DNA of 14,499 nucleotides from JAXHUM01 sp034189325 (GTDB taxonomy: Bacteria; Desulfobacterota; DSM-4660; Desulfatiglandales; Desulfatiglandaceae). The stretch lies in contig JAXHUM010000099.1 of the NCBI GenBank assembly GCA_034189325.1, positions 1-14,499 of the forward strand, in the 5' to 3' direction. The translations under genes and the position numbers were made by a program. The notes under the pieces were generated by a model. It ran no database searches, was not told the origin of the DNA, and was given only the letters and a program-made list of their open reading frames with translations. Below, piece after piece: positions 1 through 6,948 of the stretch. The first letter of the stretch is position 1; every line of letters starts with the position of its first letter.

Positions 1-903
1 ACTTGTACTTGACCTGGGCAAGGCATCCAGAAAAGGCCTTGTGCACACTCCAACATATCCATCATAAGCCTCCTGGCAGGATAAGATGGTGAACTTTGAG
101 CTGGTGTAGTGGGTTCCCATGAGCTGGGCGTTTTTCAGGATCTTTCTTGCGGTCTTGAAGAAGATGGCTGTGTAGCTCCCAGCCCCAGAGTATCCGTGAA
201 AGACCACATACTGGGCCTTGGCCTTGCGCAAGGCCATGCATTCGTTGGTCGCGTCGGTGGCGCTGTAAGGATACTCGATTTCAGCCACGACATCAAAGCC
301 GAGCTGCTTGGCATAGGCGATTGCCTCGGGCGGACCGTCACGGCCCCACGCTGTGGGGCTATAAACAAAACCGACCCTCGGTTTGCCTTTGGCCTTATGA
401 TTCTCCTTGATCCATCTCATAAGGACCCTTAACTGGTCGCCATAGGTCGCTCCCAAGGAATAATAATAGGGATACTTCTTGGGTCCTCCCGTTTCACCGA
501 AGATCTCCGTGCTATAAGAACCGTCCAGCCATGGAATTTTCTCCTCCTTATTGACTTTGTCAATCAAAGGCTTGAGACCTCCGGTGATGTATCCGGTGGC
601 CATGAGAAGTTCATCCTTACTATGCTCCGCACAGTACCTGTTGAAATTGGCTATCTCAACGTTTGCCTTGTATTCCATGTCTTCCAAAAACCATGTAATC
701 TTCTTACCGTTGACACCCCCTCCTTCACCATTAATCCAATTCATGGCGTCGATGTATCCCCAACCAAACTCCGGGAGGGATCCGGCAACACCACTCAAAG
801 GAAATTGGGAAAGGACCTTGATCTCTTTAGCCGTCACCGGGGATAATCCAAAGAGAACCAGTGCCAAAACGATTGCCATAAAAAGGGATGTTTGTTTCTT
901 CAT
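1..903 (-). CDS. ABC transporter substrate-binding protein, branched-chain amino acid (LivK) type, partial
   Basis: Reading the minus strand from ATG at 903 gives 301 codons with no stop before the window edge, so the C-terminus is missing (family members usually have about 370-400 residues). The start follows a strong AGGAGG ribosome site 7 bases upstream. Residues 1-25 form a classic Sec signal (MKKQ, then a hydrophobic core, ending VTA before KEIKV). The mature part begins with a type I periplasmic-binding fold: EIKVLSQFPLSGVAG, then FGWGYIDAMNWINGEGGGVNGKK, a pattern typical of the Peripla_BP_6/LivK family. Later segments such as KPRVGFVYSPTAWGRDG and GFDVVAEIEYPY fit the second lobe. The protein would bind amino acids or related small carboxylates in the periplasm and deliver them to an ABC permease, presumably encoded beyond the left edge. 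The ligand cannot be read from sequence. Family assignment is firm; specificity is unknown. Confidence 0.9.
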   Translation of the reverse strand, partial: MKKQTSLFMAIVLALVLFGLSPVTAKEIKVLSQFPLSGVAGSLPEFGWGYIDAMNWINGEGGGVNGKKITWFLEDMEYKANVEIANFNRYCAEHSKDELLMATGYITGGLKPLIDKVNKEEKIPWLDGSYSTEIFGETGGPKKYPYYYSLGATYGDQLRVLMRWIKENHKAKGKPRVGFVYSPTAWGRDGPPEAIAYAKQLGFDVVAEIEYPYSATDATNECMALRKAKAQYVVFHGYSGAGSYTAIFFKTARKILKNAQLMGTHYTSSKFTILSCQEAYDGYVGVCTRPFLDALPRSSTS

Positions 904-1555
904 GGCTTTTCCTCCTCTTGAGAAAAGTCGACTCGCCGCAACTCTCTCCTTTAGTTGTGAAGGTTGACGCGTTAGGCCTTGATTTGTCTTAATGACTCAA
1001 GGAAACTGTGGAAACAAAGGAAGAGCCCTGCTCTTAACGGCCAAAATGGGCTAGAGCACCGATCTGATGGAAGAGTATTCGCAGAACCTTGAGCACATGT
1101 ACCTAAACGGACAGACACTGGTTAGAGGTGGTTTTGGTTCCGGATGATGTCGATTGAATTCAGAGGTAGCGATGCAGCATCTAGGCAGGAGTGACGCAGG
1201 TCAATGTAATAGACAGCGCGAATGAGAGAGCAGGGCCGATTCAAACGTGGTATGTTCTCATTAAATTGAGACGTTTGTAAAACGCCCCCTTTTGCCCAAT
1301 TGCGGTGTCAGGTTCAAATTTTAATCCTCGAAATATTCACTATATTCCTCCGGTTAAAATTTTCGCCTTTCTTGCACTTGAACAAGATTGAGCATTTTTC
1401 AAAGGCCTCAAATTCTATTGTTCCTATAGATTACTGAGAATTTTTTATGACATTATGGAAACAGGACTCCCTTGTCAAGAGATTTCGCAGAAAAATCTAG
1501 GCGCTTTCCTTGAATTGGGATCCGATTTTGTCACATTGAGAGGGCATTTCAATAT

Positions 1556-1584
1556 TTTAAAAGAGGTGGATAGTGTGGTATGCT
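1556..1584 (+). promoter_or_regulatory. Possible sigma70-type promoter, extended -10, for the DUF6599 gene
   Basis: TTTAAA (1556-1561) and TATGCT (1579-1584) are 17 bases apart. The -10 hexamer is preceded by TGG, giving an extended -10 motif (TGGTATGCT). Each hexamer matches the consensus at only 4 of 6 positions. The predicted transcript would carry a leader of roughly 150 bases before the TTG start at 1741. Confidence 0.3.
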
Positions 1585-1590
1585 GTCTAC

Positions 1591-1689
1591 TGTGGGAAAT
1601 ATCACAATAAGGGAGAAAGGAAAACCATGAGGGAAACCGGTATGAGAAATTGCATTCTTCCCTGTTCTTCTCCCACACGGTCGGACTGA
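1591..1689 (+). promoter_or_regulatory. Possible structured leader with a 20-codon ORF ahead of the DUF6599 gene
   Basis: TGTGGGA (1591-1597) is complementary to TCCCACA (1671-1677), and GGGAGAA (1611-1617) is complementary to TTCTCCC (1668-1674). The two right-hand arms overlap, so the helices exclude each other, as in attenuator-like leaders. Between the arms, ATG at 1627 (after AAGGA) opens a 20-codon frame, MRETGMRNCILPCSSPTRSD, ending at TGA 1687-1689. The arms are short and the region is rich in GGGA/TCCC, so chance pairing is a real possibility. No known riboswitch was recognised. Confidence 0.22.
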
Positions 1690-1740
1690 GCCCGGAGTTT
1701 TTGAAAGGGTGATGAGATCTACCCTAAAAGGACGAGTCAA

Positions 1741-2655
1741 TTGAGGGGTCTTTACTTTTTTTTCATTATAATCCTATTGGGTTGTCTTTTCATGTCGCCA
1801 CCCACGATCACCGCCCTTGATCGAGGAGATATGGAAGAGATGGACAGGATAATGCCAAAGGCCTTTAACGGATGGAGCCTGTCCGACGAATCAGAACGGT
1901 ACTTTCCCCGGAACCTCTTCGATTATATTAACGGAGGAGCCGAGCTGTATCTCTCTTTCGGATTCAAAAAGCTTCATGTGGGCCGTTTTCACAAAGAAAA
2001 GGGCCCGTCACTTGAAGTGGATATTTTCGATATGGGATCTTCGGAAAACGCCTTTGGTGTCTTCAGACACGACCTGGAAGACAAAGACGTCGGCATTGGA
2101 CAAGGATCTGAATATGGGGGGGCCTGGCTTCGTTTCTGGAAGGGGAAGTATTACGTATACATATATGCCGAAGGGCAAGATTCTTCAACACAGCAAGCGC
2201 TCCTTGGATTGGGGAGACACATTGCAGATCGAATTGAAAGAACCGGTGCCAAGCCGGATCTAGTGAAGAGAATCCCGAAGCAAGGCCTCATTCCGCGGAG
2301 TCTTCGATTTTTTCACAACCATACCTGTCTCAATTACTACTACTATCTGGCATCCGAAAACATCCTTCGACTTTCAGACAAGACCAATGGGCTCTTTGTA
2401 AAATATAATACCAAAGATCGCGCAGTACCTCTCGTCCTTATTGAATATGAGGATCCCGCTCAGGCGAAACAAGCGTATCGCAACTTTCTTTCAACCTACC
2501 TCCCCGAAGCCGAGCAAAGCGAGGCGATTCAAACGGAGAATGGAAAGTGGGCAGGGGCAATTTCCCATAATCAATATCTCGTCATTGTCCTTGACGCCCT
2601 CAATCAAGATGGTGTCCGCCTTTTAATTCAGGAAACATTGAAACTGTTACCATAA
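1741..2655 (+). CDS. DUF6599-type exported protein of unknown function
   Basis: The frame encodes 304 residues. The start is TTG at 1741, eight bases after AAGGA; no in-frame ATG lies between the upstream stop (1702-1704) and this TTG. An internal ATG (codon 18) would remove most of the signal sequence. Residues 4-19 are strongly hydrophobic with LLGC at 12-15, so the protein is either a lipoprotein cut before Cys15 or a Sec substrate cut after TITA (residue 25). The core holds the pattern I associate with DUF6599: NLFDYINGGAELYLSFGFKK at 58-77, then EVDIFDMGSSENAFGVFR at 92-109 and GGAWLRFWKGKYYVYI at 126-141. No catalytic residues are known to me for this family. The DUF362 gene follows 126 bases later on the same strand, which suggests a shared role at the cell surface or in the periplasm. 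The family name is from memory; function is unknown. Confidence 0.8.
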   Translation: MRGLYFFFIIILLGCLFMSPPTITALDRGDMEEMDRIMPKAFNGWSLSDESERYFPRNLFDYINGGAELYLSFGFKKLHVGRFHKEKGPSLEVDIFDMGSSENAFGVFRHDLEDKDVGIGQGSEYGGAWLRFWKGKYYVYIYAEGQDSSTQQALLGLGRHIADRIERTGAKPDLVKRIPKQGLIPRSLRFFHNHTCLNYYYYLASENILRLSDKTNGLFVKYNTKDRAVPLVLIEYEDPAQAKQAYRNFLSTYLPEAEQSEAIQTENGKWAGAISHNQYLVIVLDALNQDGVRLLIQETLKLLP

Positions 2656-2781
2656 CATCCTTTGATTTCGTCACAGGTTATCTGAACGAAGTATTATCAC
2701 GACAGAGATACTTTTGAATGATCTCAGACAGCGGATCTCCTTTAAAGGCCCTATTTTCGGCCATATTGATGAGGTTATGCC

Positions 2782-3675
2782 ATGGATCACAATGAAAGGA
2801 CCCTGACAAGGCGTGATTTCATGAAGGGGACGGCAATGGGCATTCTTGCCGCAACAAGTGGATTTCCTTCAGTTGCGCTCAGTCGACCTATTCAGAAGTC
2901 ACGAGTCGTCGTTATCCGTGATGTAAATGCAATCGATGCCCATGGCCTACCCAACATGACGGTCCTTGAAAAGATGCTGGATAGAGCGGTCATGTTACTC
3001 GTATCGAAGAATGATCCCTTGGAGGCCTGGCAGCAACTCATAGACAAAGATGATGTGGTAGGCATCAAGAGCAATGTATGGCATTATTTGCCAACACCCG
3101 GAGAGCTTGAACAAACCATAAGGCATCGAGTGATGAGTGTGGGTGTGGCCGATGGAGATATCGCCATTGACGATCGCGGTGTCTTGAACAATCCTGTCTT
3201 CCAAAGGGCCACAGCCCTTATTAACACACGTCCGGTCAGGACCCATTACTGGGCCGGGATCGGTGGATGTCTCAAGAACTACATTATGTTCACCCCTTCT
3301 CCATATGCCTATCACGGCGACAGCTGCGCTGACCTGGCCAAGGTCTGGAAATTTCCCATTGTAAAGGATAAGACAAGGCTGATTGTTCTGAGCGCATTGA
3401 GAGCCCAGTTTCACGGAAGAGGCCCTCATCATTTTGACAGGCGCTATGTGTGGGACTATAGGGGTCTCATTGTGGGGACTGATCCTGTAGCAGTGGATAG
3501 AATCGCCCTGGAATTGATACGAAATAAACGGAAGGCCTACTTCGGGGAGGAACGAAACCTTGCAACTCCACCCCACCATATCATCTATGCGGATACAAGA
3601 TACCGCCTGGGAACGAGTGATCTGAACAAGATCGAGCTCATAAAGAAAGGATGGCAACAGAACATCCTGTTATGA
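2782..3675 (+). CDS. DUF362 family protein with Tat signal peptide
   Basis: This 297-residue protein starts at ATG 2782, with GAGG seven bases upstream. TRRDFMKG at residues 9-16 is a canonical twin-arginine motif, followed by a hydrophobic stretch to about residue 34 (VALS), so export of a folded, probably cofactor-bearing protein through Tat is predicted. DUF362 landmarks follow: DVVGIKSNVW at 91-100, GGCLKNYIMF at 161-170 and GTDPVAVDRIALELI at 232-246. The same landmarks occur in the DUF362 protein at 7403-8548 (LKPN, GAVKNQFG, DPVALDAI). Unlike that relative, this one has no ferredoxin domain; its only cysteines are C163 and C182, so the two-cluster pattern is absent. DUF362 proteins are poorly characterised and often occur with Fe-S proteins. 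Pairing with the upstream DUF6599 gene suggests a two-protein exported module. Identity of the domain is firm; activity is unknown. Confidence 0.85.
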   Translation: MDHNERTLTRRDFMKGTAMGILAATSGFPSVALSRPIQKSRVVVIRDVNAIDAHGLPNMTVLEKMLDRAVMLLVSKNDPLEAWQQLIDKDDVVGIKSNVWHYLPTPGELEQTIRHRVMSVGVADGDIAIDDRGVLNNPVFQRATALINTRPVRTHYWAGIGGCLKNYIMFTPSPYAYHGDSCADLAKVWKFPIVKDKTRLIVLSALRAQFHGRGPHHFDRRYVWDYRGLIVGTDPVAVDRIALELIRNKRKAYFGEERNLATPPHHIIYADTRYRLGTSDLNKIELIKKGWQQNILL

Positions 3676-3888
3676 TGCCTCGCATTTCCAAGAAGATGCA
3701 AAGTGAAGTAGAACAAATAGGGACAGATTTAAGATTCTTCTCCTATGTAGCCGTCTACCTCCATGCGATTGTTCAAGTCAGCCGCTAAGCGGAAAAGCAC
3801 CATGAGTCCTTCCTCGATCCGGAATTGACCCTCTATCTGTTCGCAGCAACCTATTTGTCTGAAATAATGTCAATTGGTTCAGCCAATA
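3676..3888. other. Intergenic region downstream of the DUF362 gene, with a possible mobile-element relic
   Basis: With the mini-ORF at 3889-4035 and the gap 4036-4122, this makes up the 447-base stretch between the DUF362 gene and ktrA. AAATAGGGACAGATTTAA at 3715-3732 resembles sequence I remember near REP-associated IS200-type transposase genes in related bacteria, but no transposase ORF or paired end is present. A 38-codon frame at 3672-3788 overlaps the DUF362 stop as ATGA; I do not consider it supported. No hairpin followed by a T run was found. Confidence 0.35.
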
Positions 3889-4035
3889 TCAAAAAGGGAT
3901 GTCCTCATCTTCTAAATCACCATCAAATCGCATCATTTCACTTGCCAATTTCAGAAAAACGCCCAAAGATTCACAAAGATTCTTGATATTACGGCTATAA
4001 GCCTCTTTATCATTCAGGTTTTTCGCTTTGTTCAT
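3889..4035 (-). CDS. Hypothetical 48-residue protein with an SSB-like acidic C-terminal tip
   Basis: On the minus strand, ATG at 4033-4035 opens a 48-codon frame ending at TGA 3889-3891; a TGA lies in frame shortly upstream. The N-terminal half is basic and helical in character (MNKAKNLNDKEAYSRNIKN), the middle is amphipathic (LGVFLKLASEMMRF), and the end is DGDLEDEDIPF. That ending closely resembles the tail of bacterial single-stranded-DNA-binding protein (DFDDDIPF in E. coli), which docks repair and replication proteins. No OB fold is present, so it is not an SSB. It lies 87 bases downstream of ktrA on the same strand and shares the AT-rich composition of that block. The ribosome site is weak (GGACG, distant), so translation is uncertain. 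It could be a chance ORF, a relic or a genuine small protein. Confidence 0.35.
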   Translation of the reverse strand: MNKAKNLNDKEAYSRNIKNLCESLGVFLKLASEMMRFDGDLEDEDIPF

Positions 4036-4122
4036 GGGGGTTCGTCCAATCGGGGCTAATCAGCCACGCGTCTCTTGCCTCGATTGCATTAGCTTTGTGA
4101 TATAAAACCTTGTCATATCGTC

Positions 4123-4779
4123 TTATGGATCAATTTTTGATAATGATTTTCTTTTCCCAATAACAATTATTATGTCTCCCTTTACAAGAGTGTCATCTGC
4201 TTTGGGTATATACCGATAGCATGACTCGTTATGTTTCCGAACCGCAATAATTTGGCAGCCAAGTGTATTGGTTAGATCAATCTCACGCAGTGTTCTTTGG
4301 GCAAGTTTTTCAATGGTGAGTTCCCGAATTATCGTTTCAGAGTCGAAAGGGAGCCGTTGGACTATTCCTGGTATGGCAATCCTATCTGCCAGTTGATTTG
4401 CTGCGATATGTTCTGGAATGATAACTTCATCTGCGCCGATTTTGCTTAAGAGCTTGGCATGGTCTTCGTTTATTGCCTTAACCCAGATATTAGGTACGCT
4501 CAATTCCTTCAGATACATAGTTGTCATGGCACTAGTGGCTATTGAATCCCCTACACTGACAAGAACATGCGTCATTTCAGAGAGTCCAATTTGTTCCAAT
4601 GCCAGTTTTTGAGAGACATCGGCCTCAAAGACTTGGGAAAATATTTTCTGAGCTCTTTGAATATGAGCTTGATTATAATCAATACCTATTACCTTATGGT
4701 TCAGGTTTAAAAGGGAAACGCCAAATCTATACCCGAATTTACCTAACCCAATGACACAAATTTGCGGCTTGATAAGCAT
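4123..4779 (-). CDS. ktrA: K+ uptake regulatory subunit KtrA (RCK domain)
   Basis: The 218-residue cytosolic protein has the two-part architecture of KtrA/TrkA-type gating subunits. An RCK_N Rossmann fold opens with ICVIGLGKFG (GxGxxG at residues 11-16) and has the acidic residue D34 at the end of strand 2, expected to contact the nucleotide ribose. An RCK_C domain covers about residues 140-212. The length equals one RCK unit, typical of KtrA (about 220 residues) rather than the doubled TrkA (about 450). In the known family an octameric ring of KtrA binds ATP or ADP and controls KtrB. ATG at 4779 follows GGAGA by seven bases, and the ktrB stop lies 15 bases upstream, so the two genes almost certainly share one transcript. 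Codon composition is AT-rich like ktrB. Confidence 0.92.
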   Translation of the reverse strand: MLIKPQICVIGLGKFGYRFGVSLLNLNHKVIGIDYNQAHIQRAQKIFSQVFEADVSQKLALEQIGLSEMTHVLVSVGDSIATSAMTTMYLKELSVPNIWVKAINEDHAKLLSKIGADEVIIPEHIAANQLADRIAIPGIVQRLPFDSETIIRELTIEKLAQRTLREIDLTNTLGCQIIAVRKHNESCYRYIPKADDTLVKGDIIIVIGKRKSLSKIDP

Positions 4780-4794
4780 ACATTATTCTCCGTA

Positions 4795-6159
4795 TCAACC
4801 GATCGGCAAATTTTCTTCGGGGAGGTGATACACCTGTATTTCCTGGACGCTCTGTAATGCGTTAATCAATACAAAAGGCCCAAGACGTCCGATGCACATC
4901 AAAAATATTATTATCCATTTTCCTGGAACTGAAAGCGCCGAAGTCAGGCCTGTGCTTAAACCGACAGTACTGAAAGCCGAGACGGATTCGAAAAGGATTT
5001 CTAAAAACTGTCCTCTTACTTGATAATGTGGTCTGTTACCACCTTCTGTGAAATCCAGTAAAAATACTGCAATAAAAACAATAAGAATGGCAAGGACAAA
5101 CAAAACCATGGCCTTTTTTACAGCAGTTTCGCTTGCCGCAAACCGTCCGATCACCACTTGCTTCTTTCCTTTTAGCTGGGACCATATTGAACCAACCAGA
5201 AGACGAAATGTCGTTACTTTTATGCCGCCCGCACAGGAACCTGGTGCGCCACCAATGAACATTAGAAAAAGAAGGATTACTAAAGAAACATTTGTTAATT
5301 GTCCTATATTGAGGGTATTAAATCCTGCTGTTCGGGATGACACTGATTGAAACAAGGCAGTTAAAATAGCATCGTCCAGCACCATTGTTCTATGACATCC
5401 TACAAATTCGGCAAAATATATGGATACCCAACCGAACATTATCAGGAAAAAACTGGTTAAAACAACAGTTTTTGCATTCCAACTTATTCTTAAGGTCTGG
5501 TTGTGTGGGCCCAATTTGAAGATACGGACGACTGCATTCTTGAATTCAATAAATACTGAAAATCCGATCCCTCCTACGATTATCAATATGATAAATACAA
5601 TACCTACGCTCCAATCACCTTTCCAATCGATGAGGCTGTTTGAAAACAAAGAAAAACCAGCATTACAAAAGGCTGAAACCGAATGAAATATAGCTGAAAA
5701 CGGCGTAAAGGCTTTGGGTACCATGATGTAGAGCAGTGCAGCACCGGTTACCTCAATAATAAAAGTCCAGACGACAATCTCTATTAAAAATTTTCCGAGC
5801 TTAAATTTCGGGTCATATAATAGTATTTGCCCGACAGCAATGCGGTCCGTTATAGTAGTTCTTCGCTTCCAAAGATAAATTGAAAGGCTAGTGAAGGTCA
5901 TAATCCCAAGCCCGCCAGCTTGGATCAGACATAGTATGATCACTTTACCAAACATCGTGAAGCAACTACCGGTATCAACAACGGTCAAGCCTGTTACGCA
6001 GGCTGCTGAAGTCGCAGTGAATATGGAATCTGTCCACGACAATGATTCTTTATTACTATTTTCAGATAAATGGAGTAAAATAGAACCGATTAAAATAATG
6101 AGCATGAAGAATATGATTGGAAAGATGATGGGTGATTTTATAGTCTTAAATATTTTCAT
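4795..6159 (-). CDS. ktrB: K+ uptake channel subunit KtrB (TrkH/KtrB family)
   Basis: This 454-residue inner-membrane protein imports K+ (often coupled to Na+ in this family) together with KtrA. Four repeats of the membrane-pore-membrane unit are visible by their selectivity-filter glycines: CVTGLT (G57), CNAGFS (G168), RTAGFN (G279) and STVGLS (G400), each after a pore helix of the type F.S.SA. The conserved segment FIGGAPGSCAGGIK at 301-314 belongs to the third repeat, the region of the gating loop in KtrB; Cys309 sits where Ser or Thr is more usual. Length matches KtrB, without extra N-terminal helices. The ATG at 6159 has only a weak ribosome site. ktrA follows after 15 bases, making a ktrBA unit, and a promoter candidate sits in the gap between this gene and the rubrerythrin gene. 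Confidence 0.93.
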   Translation of the reverse strand: MKIFKTIKSPIIFPIIFFMLIILIGSILLHLSENSNKESLSWTDSIFTATSAACVTGLTVVDTGSCFTMFGKVIILCLIQAGGLGIMTFTSLSIYLWKRRTTITDRIAVGQILLYDPKFKLGKFLIEIVVWTFIIEVTGAALLYIMVPKAFTPFSAIFHSVSAFCNAGFSLFSNSLIDWKGDWSVGIVFIILIIVGGIGFSVFIEFKNAVVRIFKLGPHNQTLRISWNAKTVVLTSFFLIMFGWVSIYFAEFVGCHRTMVLDDAILTALFQSVSSRTAGFNTLNIGQLTNVSLVILLFLMFIGGAPGSCAGGIKVTTFRLLVGSIWSQLKGKKQVVIGRFAASETAVKKAMVLFVLAILIVFIAVFLLDFTEGGNRPHYQVRGQFLEILFESVSAFSTVGLSTGLTSALSVPGKWIIIFLMCIGRLGPFVLINALQSVQEIQVYHLPEENLPIG

Positions 6160-6201
6160 TCATTCTTAAACTTCAAACTTATAAGGCTTCTCATTTTCGG
6201 C

Positions 6202-6231
6202 ATTATATATAAAAATATGTCAATTGGTTAA
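6202..6231 (-). promoter_or_regulatory. Candidate sigma70-type promoter for ktrBA
   Basis: On the minus strand, TTAACC (6231-6226) and a perfect TATAAT (6207-6202) are separated by 18 bases, in a very AT-rich stretch 43 bases before the ktrB start. A consensus TTGACA also occurs here but only 10 bases from the TATAAT, too close to pair with it. The -35 would lie inside the last codons of the rubrerythrin gene, so ktrBA may be transcribed both on its own and by read-through. Confidence 0.4.
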
Positions 6232-6948
6232 CAAAATAGGCCGTTCAAGTTTTTTGTAATGTGACCGAGGGTAGTTACAGATGTCACAAGGTGTTTCCGG
6301 CTCCTCGTCTACAGTAGAACCACAGATTTCACATACATGATAATTGGGATTCATTCTTTCAATTCTTTTCGCTAAAGGCTTGAAAAACAGTCCAGAATAC
6401 TTTTTAATATTCTTTATGATTTCTTCATGTTGCTTATGAGATTTCCAAGAATACATACAGTGTATTATTGCTCGATCATTTGATTCGGGTGATAAATCCT
6501 TCAGAATCTTAGGATAAAAGTGTTCTATTTTTTCCATTTCCTTCACTGCAGCAGTGTTCAGGTTTGCCTTTGTGTCAGCAACAGAAACTGGTATTCGCTT
6601 TTTTTTGATAGTTGAGCCAAGATCTTTGATTAATTTCTGATAATTTTCGGCATGAATTCTTTCAGAACTTGATAATACTCTGAAAAGATACGCAATATTA
6701 GGGTAATTTTGAGCAAGAGCTTTTTGGCAGTATCCATCATAATGATTTTTAGCTGTCATTTCTGCCCAATAGGCTTCTTTAAGTATGTCTATGGTTAACG
6801 GATATTCAATATCCTTTCTCATGTTTTCAGCCACTACAAAAGAATCTATTCTTAAAATAGGATAAAGAAATGAAAGCAGCGAGAAAGAATATAGTAGCTG
6901 TCTCCTGGAAATCATTTTCTCAAAAAGCATGTGAAAGTCTATTGTCAT
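6220..6948 (-). CDS. Rubrerythrin-like protein (ferritin-like plus rubredoxin domains) with Tat-like signal
   Basis: This 242-residue protein joins a ferritin-like four-helix domain (about 50-185) to a C-terminal rubredoxin-type iron site, CEIC at 206-209 and CDIC at 221-224, the order found in rubrerythrins. These reduce hydrogen peroxide in anaerobes. Diiron ligands visible: E63 in helix 1, ERIH (E96, H99) in helix 2 and EKIE (E139, E142) in helix 3. Helix 4 reads SHKQHEE (170-176), where family members normally supply a Glu and a His; the Glu is not in the expected register. The N-terminus has SRRQLLY (14-20) followed by a hydrophobic stretch to VVA (38-40), a plausible twin-arginine signal, unusual because most rubrerythrins are cytoplasmic. 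The start could be 6948, Met7 or Met12; none has a strong ribosome site. Fold assignment is good; export and activity are inferred. Confidence 0.82.
   Translation of the reverse strand: MTIDFHMLFEKMISRRQLLYSFSLLSFLYPILRIDSFVVAENMRKDIEYPLTIDILKEAYWAEMTAKNHYDGYCQKALAQNYPNIAYLFRVLSSSERIHAENYQKLIKDLGSTIKKKRIPVSVADTKANLNTAAVKEMEKIEHFYPKILKDLSPESNDRAIIHCMYSWKSHKQHEEIIKNIKKYSGLFFKPLAKRIERMNPNYHVCEICGSTVDEEPETPCDICNYPRSHYKKLERPILLTN

Larger units (their letters stand above)
904..1740. other. Long divergent intergenic region
   Basis: This gap separates the minus-strand binding-protein gene from the plus-strand DUF6599 gene. I found no convincing gene on either strand; the short open frames here lack ribosome sites or recognisable protein patterns. 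Both upstream regulatory regions must lie here. The right end, from about 1555, holds a possible extended -10 promoter and a purine/pyrimidine-rich stretch that could fold (see separate entries). The middle, about 1000-1300, shows no repeat or mobile-element boundary that I can recognise. Confidence 0.6.

Noticed and set aside
551..967. 138-residue plus-strand open frame near the left edge
   Set aside because: It is a shadow of the binding-protein gene, which has a signal peptide and strong ribosome site on the minus strand.
2995..3657. 220-residue minus-strand open frame
   Set aside because: It is antisense to the DUF362 Tat gene, whose motifs and signal peptide are convincing; the antisense product matches nothing.
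3672..3788. 38-codon ORF overlapping the DUF362 stop as ATGA
   Set aside because: The coupling geometry is attractive, but the product has no recognisable feature and the frame runs through the putative mobile-element relic, so it is probably chance.
3868..6229. ATGTCAATTGGTT present both near 3870 and near 6218
   Set aside because: One shared 13-mer is expected by chance in a window of this size, and the flanks do not extend the match convincingly.
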